Under the pieces are notes generated by a model. That model was not told where the DNA came from and did no database searches. It was given only the letters and a program-made list of their open reading frames with translations. A stretch of 57,963 nucleotides of DNA from Oscillospiraceae bacterium. GTDB taxonomy: Bacteria; Bacillota; Clostridia; Oscillospirales; Oscillospiraceae. How positions within the stretch are numbered: position 1 is the stretch's first letter; each line of letters begins with the position of its first letter. Location: positions 1 through 57,963 of the forward strand of contig JAFQIL010000017.1 in NCBI GenBank assembly GCA_017397565.1, read 5' to 3'. The translations under genes and the position numbers were made by a program. Shown here piece after piece: positions 44,415 to 51,140 of this stretch.

Positions 44415-46171
44415 TGTAACACCAGCGTTCCCTGTTCGTCAAAAAACCACTGTTTTCCCTCAATTGTGATCTGCCCCGTGGCCAAACGTCCGTCATAAAG
44501 CAAATAGCTCGTTCCCCGGTCTGTTTCCACCCACCCGGTGTCTGCTGCGCCGGATCCTGAGAAGTGATACCACTGTCCCCGGATCATCCGCCAGCCATCG
44601 GGTACGTTCCCATAATTATCTTGCCAAAAATACAAACCGTTATAACGGAACCAGCCGTAGACCGGTTTCCCGTTACGCAAATATGTCCATTCCCCGTCCT
44701 CTTGTAACCAGCCGGCATAGTCAGGGTCTTTTTCCCATTGGGCATAAAGGATGGTGTTGAGGGTAAAGGTCGTTTCCGGGTTGATTTTCTCTCCACCCTC
44801 CGGCAAAGTGTACCACCCTAAGAAGGTATAGCCGGTTCGGTAAGCCACGGGAAGCGCTGTCAAGGTGCCTCCCCGGTCTGTCACCGTTCGTTCTGTTTGA
44901 GCATCACCGCCACAGGCATCAAAGGATATCTCCGGCAGCCAAGCATTACTGCCAACTACACGAAATTGTGAACGCCAAAGCTCTTTCTCCTGTAGCTGTG
45001 TCTGCAAAATTCCGTTCTCTACCGTGTAGCTTTCTATCTCCACCCGGATGGTCAGCCTGTATTCTCCCTCCGGAAGATATTTCCAAAGGATCACATCATG
45101 GGTCAATTCACTGAGTTGAAGCGTCTTCCTGTTTACTTCCGCTTCCGCAGTATAGACCGGCTCTGCCTCCGCGCTATTATGGACTGTTGCCGTTGCTTTA
45201 CGGAAACAGCCACCCCGGGCATGAAGCGTACCTCCCAACACAAAGTGGCTTCCCTGCTTCAAATAAGCCGGCATATGGACATTTTCCCAGCCAACAGGAA
45301 TCTCATCTGCTGTTACCTGCAGTGTCTTACAGGCAGAAGCTTCCACATAGCCGTACAGACTATCCCGCTCTACTTCATACCAAAACACGCCTTCAGGGGT
45401 TTTCATCAGTCCGGTTACCGACAAAATCTCCCCGGCTTGCACCGTTCCCAAAAGCTCCGGTTGTTCATCGTTTTCCGGGTCAGGAATTTCGGCAAGCATG
45501 GAGGTATCCGTCAAAACCATGGTGTTCAAATTTGCGTTGAAGCTCTCACATTTCTCACTATAGCCTTTATTGCCAAACCAAATAAGCCCGTCCAGGGTCG
45601 CCCAGCGATTATAATAATTGCTGAAGGTTTCAATAGAGCAGTAAATAGCACTGCGCTCCGGCCAGAATCTTCCGTCTATGTACACAGCAGAGCTTTCTGC
45701 AAAGTACACAACACCATCCAAAATAGCATAGATCAGCATCGTATGGCCAAATTTTTGTCCGGACTCGCTTTTGGTAGATTCAAAGCCCACTAGAATATTG
45801 TATACATCCCGGGTGCCGTTGTCACTGATGGTATTCAGGGCATCTTCCAGGGTATACTGCGATGCCGGATAGGGTCGGCATGGATATCCGCCGCTGGTGG
45901 TTCCCATCTTCTTGTATTTATCAAACTCGTCCTTACCGTCGCAGCCGATCACCTTGGTATCGATCCCCAAATAGTACAGCTGATTATTGACAGCTCTGCC
46001 GCAATACCCCACAAAGCTGGAGGCACCCATTCTGCGCAGAGCTTTGGAATATACGGTAACAATCCGGTTTTTAATTCTCTCTTCTCTGCTTTCCGCGGCA
46101 TTGGTTTGCACCGGCAGTACGGAGCAAATCAGCGCCAACAGCAGCGCTATGGCGAGCAATCGCCTTTTCAT
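44411..46171 (-). CDS. Secreted wall-binding protein with putative Cys/His catalytic domain, SH3 and InlB-type repeat
   Basis: A 586-residue exported protein. Signal peptide 1-25 (cleavage near TNAA-ES). Residues 30-205 hold an unrecognised domain with C57 (VGYCGRA), H143 (FGHTMLIY) and E159 (FAESS), in an order compatible with a papain-like or CHAP-like triad. Residues 215-285 resemble a bacterial SH3 domain. Residues 300-405 are beta-rich with no assignment. Residues 413-480 are an InlB B-repeat (YRTGYTFLGWYTLPEGGEK...LYAQWE). Residues 485-586 are choline/glucan-type wall-binding repeats (GEWTYLRNGKPVYGWF and similar). It may trim or remodel wall material. GGGAGAG precedes the ATG at 46171. 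Transcribed toward, but promoted separately from, the polysaccharide operon. Confidence 0.85.
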   Translation of the reverse strand: MKRRLLAIALLLALICSVLPVQTNAAESREERIKNRIVTVYSKALRRMGASSFVGYCGRAVNNQLYYLGIDTKVIGCDGKDEFDKYKKMGTTSGGYPCRPYPASQYTLEDALNTISDNGTRDVYNILVGFESTKSESGQKFGHTMLIYAILDGVVYFAESSAVYIDGRFWPERSAIYCSIETFSNYYNRWATLDGLIWFGNKGYSEKCESFNANLNTMVLTDTSMLAEIPDPENDEQPELLGTVQAGEILSVTGLMKTPEGVFWYEVERDSLYGYVEASACKTLQVTADEIPVGWENVHMPAYLKQGSHFVLGGTLHARGGCFRKATATVHNSAEAEPVYTAEAEVNRKTLQLSELTHDVILWKYLPEGEYRLTIRVEIESYTVENGILQTQLQEKELWRSQFRVVGSNAWLPEISFDACGGDAQTERTVTDRGGTLTALPVAYRTGYTFLGWYTLPEGGEKINPETTFTLNTILYAQWEKDPDYAGWLQEDGEWTYLRNGKPVYGWFRYNGLYFWQDNYGNVPDGWRMIRGQWYHFSGSGAADTGWVETDRGTSYLLYDGRLATGQITIEGKQWFFDEQGTLVLH

Positions 46172-46271
46172 GGTCACTCTCTCCCTACGGCATCCTGACC
46201 TTTTGTCAGAACGCAAAATATCGCCCATGATATCTAGTTTAATGTATCACAAAACCCCAGTAAAAGCAAGA

Positions 46272-46307
46272 AAAACTGTCGTTTTTTGCAACAAAAACGA
46301 CAGTTTT
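46272..46307 (-). terminator. AT-rich hairpin between divergent genes
   Basis: Perfect 15-bp arms (46272-46286 with 46293-46307, AAAACTGTCG core). On the minus strand a T-rich tract follows, so it may stop transcripts heading toward the secreted-protein gene or act as its leader structure. No gene lies upstream on that strand, which leaves its role open. Confidence 0.4.
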
Positions 46308-46339
46308 AAGGGCCTCTGAAAATTTTTTACCATCCGTTG

Positions 46340-46368
46340 GTTTAACCCGGAAAAATGTGGCAATAATC
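46340..46368 (+). promoter_or_regulatory. Candidate sigma-F-type promoter for the SpoIIQ-like gene
   Basis: GTTTA (46340-46344), 14 bases, then GGCAATAATC (46359-46368). This agrees with the forespore sigma-F pattern GYWTA / GGNRANANTW at all but the last position. No sigma-A -35/-10 pair competes in the same stretch. Confidence 0.45.
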
Positions 46369-46388
46369 AGCTTCGGAGGTGCTTAATT

Positions 46389-47075
46389 ATGAGCAACAAA
46401 AAACGCGCCGGCGGCAGCTTTGGCACGAAGGGCTACTACATAGCCCTGATCCTGTGCGCAGCTGCTATCGGGATTTCCGGCTATTTGTACTATCGAAACG
46501 CCAACCAGGAGGAGCCGCAAATTCAGGCTCCCACGCAAGACCAGTATGTGGATGTTGTAAGTCCCACGGAAGATGACATTCACGCTGTGGCAACCCAGCC
46601 TACGCTCCCCCCTGCCGGGGACGGGACTGTACCCACAACACCCCAGACACCTGTTCAAAAGCCCCTGCAGACCGGACAGCCTTTGACCGGAGAAACCTTG
46701 ATGGTGTATGCTATGGACACTCTGTGCTACAATCCCACCACCCGGGACTGGCGTGTCCATGACGGCATTGACATTGCCGCAGAGGCCGGCACCCCGGTGT
46801 GTGCCGCGGCGGCGGGTACTGTCAGTGCCACTTACGAGGACGACACTATGGGTACCACCGTTGTCATCACCCACAAAGACGGCTATGTAACCGTGTATTC
46901 CAGTCTGGACTCGGAGCTTACCGTTAGCGTAGGCGACCATGTTGACTTGGGACAGACCATCGGTCAGGTAGGCAACACCGCGCTGCTGGAGTCCGCTTTG
47001 GGAGACCATCTGCATTTCAGCGTCAGCTGTAACGATGTGCCTATGGATCCTAACCTATTTTTCGGTCTGAATTAA
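46389..47075 (+). CDS. spoIIQ: M23-type peptidase homologue, probable SpoIIQ
   Basis: A 228-residue protein: short cytoplasmic start, one membrane segment (about 16-34), a Pro/Thr/Gln-rich linker (about 40-100), then a LytM/M23 domain. The zinc ligands are complete: H124 and D128 in VHDGIDIA, and H207 and H209 in DHLHF. SpoIIQ of clostridia keeps these ligands, while the Bacillus protein has lost one. Size, topology and the VYAMDTLCYNPTTRDWRVHDG lead-in fit SpoIIQ, which spans the engulfed forespore membrane and pairs with SpoIIIAH. The upstream promoter looks sigma-F-like, as expected. A general M23 endopeptidase is the alternative. Confidence 0.8.
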   Translation: MSNKKRAGGSFGTKGYYIALILCAAAIGISGYLYYRNANQEEPQIQAPTQDQYVDVVSPTEDDIHAVATQPTLPPAGDGTVPTTPQTPVQKPLQTGQPLTGETLMVYAMDTLCYNPTTRDWRVHDGIDIAAEAGTPVCAAAAGTVSATYEDDTMGTTVVITHKDGYVTVYSSLDSELTVSVGDHVDLGQTIGQVGNTALLESALGDHLHFSVSCNDVPMDPNLFFGLN

Positions 47076-47107
47076 ACCGCTTGCTTTCCTTTCTTTCCTC
47101 TTTGTTA

Positions 47108-47131
47108 GGACAGGGCCATTTGGCTCTGTCC
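47108..47131 (+). terminator. Weak hairpin after spoIIQ
   Basis: GGACAG...CTGTCC with an inner GCC/GGC pairing (47108-47131), 33 bases after the stop. There is no T run, so it is an imperfect terminator. Confidence 0.4.
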
Positions 47132-47212
47132 GATACATAAGCATATTCTTCCTTACATATTGCCATTTTTCGGACAGTTGCTACTTCGAAACGCAACCAC
47201 ATAACGAAAGAA

Positions 47213-47389
47213 CTGTCATTGCGAGGAGGGCGAATGCCCGACGTGGCAATCTCCCGGTACAAATTACCGACTTTTGCCAAGGTTACATAGGGATAATTGC
47301 CTGATTTGACTTATCTTTACAGCCTTTCCAAAGGACATCATCGGTTCCAGGAGATTCCCACGGCTGCTGCCGCAGCCTCGGAATGACAG
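47213..47389. repeat. CTGTCATTGCGAGG inverted-repeat element
   Basis: Imperfect terminal inverted repeats (47213-47226 and 47376-47389) enclose a second nested pair (GTGGCAATCTCC near 47243 and GGAGATTCCCAC at 47350-47361). The element is about 177 bases with no coding capacity, and is of the dispersed kind often seen between bacterial genes. A shortened relative with the same arm forms the phoR terminator at 16241-16278. It fills most of the 415-base gap between spoIIQ and rodA. Confidence 0.65.
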
Positions 47390-47456
47390 CGCTTTTGGCA
47401 GGTGGTTCCTATATCGTAATTCCCCGGCAAACGTGAGTTTGATGTTCCTGTTACGC

Positions 47457-47491
47457 AAAAACAGGTCTGTCATGTGACAGACCTGTTTTTT
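47457..47491 (-). terminator. Bidirectional terminator after rodA
   Basis: A 12-bp stem (47461-47472 with 47475-47486) with an A run on the left and seven Ts on the right. It touches the rodA stop codon. Confidence 0.8.
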
Positions 47492-48660
47492 TAGTATCTT
47501 GGGGCACGGATATAGCGTTCATGGCTGGTGGGAGCGGGTCGGGCGTGGACACCTGACACCAGTCCCAACATGGCATAAATGGTAACAACAGAGCTGCCGC
47601 CGTAGCTGAACAGCGGCAGGGTCAGTCCGATAACCGGCACCAAGCCCACGCACATTCCCACATTGATACACACCTGGAAGATCATAGCAGCGGCCGCGCC
47701 AAAGCAGACCATGCGGCGCATATAGTCAGAGCTGTGATTGCCCACCCAAATACAGCGGATCACGATCAGCACCAGCAGCAAAATCACCAGAAAGCAGCCG
47801 ACATAACCAAGCTCCTCGCCAATGGAGGAGAATACGTAGTCTGTATGCTGGGCATACAGCGCACCTGCCTGGGTACGGTTGCCATTGAACAGCCCCTGTC
47901 CCAGCATGCCGCCACCGGTCAGGGACTGAAGACTTTGGCTGGTATGCCAGCCCACGCCCAAGCCCTTGGGATCAATTTCTTCCGGATTGAGGATGTATAA
48001 AATACGTTTCTGCTGATATGGATCCAAATAGTATTTCCACAGGAGGGGGAATACTGCCGCAATAGCACCGCCGCCCAGTAAAAACCAAATCAGGTTTACA
48101 CCGCCGGCAAAGGCCATACCCAGGAAAATAAACACGAAGATCAGGGTAACGCCCAAGTCCTTAGACAGGATCATATTGGCTGCCACCAACAAAATCAGAT
48201 GGCCGGCCATCATCAGTACCGATGAGAATTTGGATATTCGGTTTTGCCGGGAACTCATGACAGAAGCTAAAATGACAATGAAGAAAATCTTACAGATTTC
48301 CGCGGGCTGAATGTTAACCGGCAGGAAAGGAAAGTCCAGCCAGCTTCGGTTCTCTGTACCGGCGTCTGTACCAAAGGGGATCAGCAGAAGCAGCATTCCC
48401 ACATTCAGCACCGCCAGCACAGCTCTATGCTCTGCCAAAAAATCCAGATTAATGGAGGACATAATGGCATAAGCCAGCAGACCGATCAGGGTTGCCACTA
48501 CATGAATGACGATATAACGGGTGGAGCTGCCAAACTTACTGGCATTGGTAGCACTGGCGATGATCAGGCTACTGTATGCCGATGTGATCAGGCACAATGT
48601 CAAAAGTACCATATCGCCCTTTCGGAAGAAGCTTCTCAGCTCCCGAAACCAGTCGCGCAT
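47491..48660 (-). CDS. rodA: RodA/FtsW-family peptidoglycan glycosyltransferase
   Basis: SEDS-family polymerase of 389 residues with about ten membrane segments. Conserved points: FLPVNIQPAEICKIFFIV, SKDLGVTLIF (loop with the essential aspartate), GWHTSQSLQSLTGGGMLGQG, QAGALYAQHTDYVFSSIGEELG, and the terminal GLTLPLFSYGGSS. It polymerises lipid II glycan strands for elongation; SpoVE or FtsW cannot be fully excluded, but length and termini favour RodA. The ATG at 48660 has AAAGGAGG eight bases upstream. Confidence 0.92.
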   Translation of the reverse strand: MRDWFRELRSFFRKGDMVLLTLCLITSAYSSLIIASATNASKFGSSTRYIVIHVVATLIGLLAYAIMSSINLDFLAEHRAVLAVLNVGMLLLLIPFGTDAGTENRSWLDFPFLPVNIQPAEICKIFFIVILASVMSSRQNRISKFSSVLMMAGHLILLVAANMILSKDLGVTLIFVFIFLGMAFAGGVNLIWFLLGGGAIAAVFPLLWKYYLDPYQQKRILYILNPEEIDPKGLGVGWHTSQSLQSLTGGGMLGQGLFNGNRTQAGALYAQHTDYVFSSIGEELGYVGCFLVILLLVLIVIRCIWVGNHSSDYMRRMVCFGAAAAMIFQVCINVGMCVGLVPVIGLTLPLFSYGGSSVVTIYAMLGLVSGVHARPAPTSHERYIRAPRY

Positions 48661-48685
48661 ATCATCGCCTCCTTTCTTTTTTGCT

Positions 48686-48714
48686 ATTTTACCATTAAAC
48701 ACGAGAAAAGTAAA
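48686..48714 (-). promoter_or_regulatory. Promoter for rodA
   Basis: Minus strand TTTACT (48709-48714), 17 bases, TAAAAT (48686-48691). Moderate match. Confidence 0.4.
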
Positions 48715-48770
48715 TAGAAGAAATCAAAACCTCCCCTCACTTTCTTTCTCGGGAAAAACGACAAAATCGA

Positions 48771-48799
48771 TTGACACATTTTCTTTACTGTTGTACAAT
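48771..48799 (+). promoter_or_regulatory. Promoter for the sialidase-fold gene
   Basis: Perfect TTGACA (48771-48776), 17 bases, TACAAT (48794-48799). Strong sigma-A match; the transcript would start near 48806. Confidence 0.8.
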
Positions 48800-48864
48800 G
48801 CGTACAGGCAAAAAATATTTCTGCCACTATAATTTCATGTTTTTATACCAGGAGGATGCGTTTC

Positions 48865-49956
48865 ATGAAGAAAATCGGAAAAGAGGTAGCCTTTTGGGCC
48901 ACCGGCGAAAACAACCCCCGGAACGGTGAATGTGACTTTATCCGCTTAAAGGACGGCCGGATCCTGTGCGCCTACTCCAAGTTCTACGGTGACAAATGGG
49001 GCGACCACTGCCCTGCAGATGTGGTTGGCCGTTATTCCTTCGACGAGGGTGAGACCTGGGGTGAAGATTTCATCATTGCACAGCACGACGAAACCGCAAA
49101 AAATTACATGTGTCCCAACCTGTTCCGTATGGCAAACGGTGACATGGGCATGATCTACGGCAGAAAATATGCCTCCAACGACCCGGATACTCCTGTTTTT
49201 ACAGAAAAGTGGTTTGTTCGCTCCGCCGACGAGGGCAAGACCTGGTCTACTCCCCTGCGCTGTACCCCGGAAAAAATGTACTGTGTCATTGAAAATGACC
49301 ATGTGATCCGGTTGCAGAGCGGACGGATCGTCATTCCTCTTAATCTGGCCTGTCCCGGAACCAACGCTTTCGGTAAGAGCACTTGGGGCGGTAGATTCTT
49401 TGTTTCCGCTTCCGACGATGACGGTGCTTCCTGGCGCACCATCTGCGACTATCAGGATCTGCCCGGCGGAGAATTCAGTACCACCGGTCTGCAGGAAACT
49501 GCTCTGTATCAAAAAGAAAACGGTACACTTTGCGCCTATTCCAGAACCGACATGGGCTTCCAGTATGAAAGCTTCTCTACCGACGACGGCGAGACCTGGA
49601 CAACGCCTCGTCCCAACCGGTTCTTCACTTCTCCCAGATCTCCCATGCTGATGAAAAAGGCCGGCAAATACACCGTTGCCATTTTCAACCCCATTCCCCA
49701 GTACACCGGTCAGGAAGGTGAGCTGTGGGGACGGACACCGCTGGTTTGCGCCGTCAGCACCGATGACGGTGAGACCTTCACCAAGATCTTCTGCCTGGAA
49801 GACGACAGAAAGAATAACTACTGCTATCCCGCAATTTTTGTGGCGGACGACTACATTTTGGTAAGCTACTACCATTCCAACAACTCTGTCACACCGCTGA
49901 ACTCCACCAAGGTCATCAAGATCCGTTTGGATGAGTTTGAGGATGAGCAGGCTTAA
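48865..49956 (+). CDS. Sialidase-fold (BNR/Asp-box) glycosidase-like protein, cytoplasmic
   Basis: A 363-residue six-bladed propeller with five Asp-box motifs of the S-x-D-x-G-x-T-W type: SFDEGETWG, SADEGKTWS, SDDDGASWR, STDDGETWT and STDDGETFT. This is the layout of exo-sialidases and related glycosidases. No signal peptide is present, so it would act on imported glycans, or it may be a non-sialidase member of the fold. The ATG at 48865 is preferred: AGGAGG abuts another ATG at 48856 but is nine bases from this one. Own promoter and terminator. Confidence 0.83.
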   Translation: MKKIGKEVAFWATGENNPRNGECDFIRLKDGRILCAYSKFYGDKWGDHCPADVVGRYSFDEGETWGEDFIIAQHDETAKNYMCPNLFRMANGDMGMIYGRKYASNDPDTPVFTEKWFVRSADEGKTWSTPLRCTPEKMYCVIENDHVIRLQSGRIVIPLNLACPGTNAFGKSTWGGRFFVSASDDDGASWRTICDYQDLPGGEFSTTGLQETALYQKENGTLCAYSRTDMGFQYESFSTDDGETWTTPRPNRFFTSPRSPMLMKKAGKYTVAIFNPIPQYTGQEGELWGRTPLVCAVSTDDGETFTKIFCLEDDRKNNYCYPAIFVADDYILVSYYHSNNSVTPLNSTKVIKIRLDEFEDEQA

Positions 49957-49970
49957 CTTCAAAGTATACA

Positions 49971-50002
49971 AAAGGGACTGTTGCAAAACAGTCCCTTTTT
50001 TT
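49971..50002 (+). terminator. Bidirectional terminator
   Basis: A 12-bp stem (49971-49982 with 49987-49998) and a run of Ts to 50002. It ends the sialidase-like transcript and meets the stop of the convergent DUF3786 gene. Confidence 0.85.
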
Positions 50003-50609
50003 ACATATTGCCTTTGATGACGGAAATCAGAATGTCTCCCGCCACCACACGGTCTTCCGCGGCAAAGCCATCGGCAAAGTTATCGGTATAGAGAACCTGA
50101 GCGTTGGGTGGGAATTCCTCGTCCCCCTCCCAAACCAGAATCTGCATTTGGAAATCCCCGATCAGGTCAAACCGGAAGCCGGCATCGCCATGATTCACAG
50201 GTTCTGCGCCCATTTTTTCACAGGCTGCCCGGAATGCCGCCACCCGGGTTCCAAAGGTAAAGGCTGCCCGGGTCAGCACCCGGCCGGTATAGGGCTTGAT
50301 GTACATCTCCCCCCAAGGCATTTCCCGGAAGGTTTTCCATTCTCCGCCCCAGACGACCTTCTTGCTTTCCAGCAAATAACGGAGCAAAAAGGTTTGGGTA
50401 GGCAAGGTCGGTAATACGCCGCCATCCAATGCACGGATGGCATACTGCGGGTAAGATATGGCATATTCTTTGCCTAGAAGGTTTACATAAAACTCTTTCC
50501 CATCCCACTTGACACCGGTTCTTGCCACAGCTTCCGCCGGGTCCAGCTTCTGAAACAGCCCTTCGTAGTGGGAAAAGGGCACTTCTTCTTTATGATTTTC
50601 GATCTGCAT
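50001..50609 (-). CDS. DUF3786 domain protein
   Basis: A 202-residue cytoplasmic protein of a family that tends to sit beside corrinoid and Wood-Ljungdahl genes in anaerobes; its function is not known. The domain spans most of the length (KWDGKEFYVNLLGKEYAISYP near 40-60, then VPTLPTQTFLLRYLL-like helix and a VWEGDEEFPPNAQVLYTDNF C-terminal segment). The ATG at 50609 is chosen because CAGGAG lies nine bases upstream; the longer frame runs through the hairpin repeat and is not credible. Last gene of the leftward cluster. Confidence 0.85.
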   Translation of the reverse strand: MQIENHKEEVPFSHYEGLFQKLDPAEAVARTGVKWDGKEFYVNLLGKEYAISYPQYAIRALDGGVLPTLPTQTFLLRYLLESKKVVWGGEWKTFREMPWGEMYIKPYTGRVLTRAAFTFGTRVAAFRAACEKMGAEPVNHGDAGFRFDLIGDFQMQILVWEGDEEFPPNAQVLYTDNFADGFAAEDRVVAGDILISVIKGNM

Positions 50610-50636
50610 GATTTTTTCTCCTGCCATCATAATAAG

Positions 50637-50778
50637 GCTTCTCTGCGAGGAGAAGCTGGCAAAAATCGGCTCTTCGGAACCGATTTTCGACTGATGTGGT
50701 GTTATCTTTTTTCTGCTTCGCAGACCACCACATCCGCCCCAGTGTGCACACTGGGGCACCTTCTCCTCAAGGAGAAGG
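50637..50778. repeat. Five-hairpin palindromic element
   Basis: Five consecutive hairpins: 50637-50656 (GCTTCTC arms), 50662-50687 (AAAATCGG arms), 50693-50734 (GATGTGGTG arms with an inner CTGC/GCAG), 50737-50756 (CCCCAGTG arms) and 50759-50778 (CCTTCTCC arms). The first and last carry related TTCTC/GAGAA arms, so the unit is roughly palindromic overall. The stop codon of the DUF559 gene lies in the loop of the last hairpin (50767-50769). Confidence 0.75.
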
Positions 50779-51138
50779 CTTTTTCTCAGAATCTTGCAAC
50801 CTATTCCAAACATCCTCACATACAGAGGAAAATCGTAGATTGACATCTGCATTGGAATATCGCAAAACCGTAATCCCTACCGAATGTAAATAGTTATCCC
50901 GTGCTTCGTCCATCCGCTTTCCTTCCGGTTCGTAATGCTGCGAACCGTCCAATTCAATGACGATTTTCACTTCGGCAATATAAAAATCCACGATATAATC
51001 GCCAATTACCTTCTGTCTGTGAACCATGACCGGCAAGCCTTTTAGAAAACCATACCAAAGACGCCGCTCCTCTTTGGTCATATTCTTGCGAAGCTGCTTA
51101 GCATGACCACGCAATCGAGGATTGTGTGTTTGGTTCAT
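50767..51138 (-). CDS. DUF559 endonuclease-like protein
   Basis: A 123-residue protein of the DUF559/Vsr-like PD-(D/E)xK group. The helix LRKNMTKEERRLWYGFL is followed by VIGDYIVDFYIAEVKIVIELDGSQHY, which places the expected acidic and Asp-x-Ser-Gln residues, and a C-terminal RYSNADVN-type strand. It is probably a DNA-binding nuclease fold; activity and target are unknown. The ATG at 51138 lies two bases past the stop of the corrinoid activator gene, with CAGGAG inside that gene's end. The last residues (KKPSP) and the stop are encoded by the adjoining hairpin element, so gene and repeat appear to be one unit. It interrupts an otherwise metabolic cluster. Confidence 0.83.
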   Translation of the reverse strand: MNQTHNPRLRGHAKQLRKNMTKEERRLWYGFLKGLPVMVHRQKVIGDYIVDFYIAEVKIVIELDGSQHYEPEGKRMDEARDNYLHSVGITVLRYSNADVNLRFSSVCEDVWNRLQDSEKKPSP

Positions 51139-51140
51139 TC

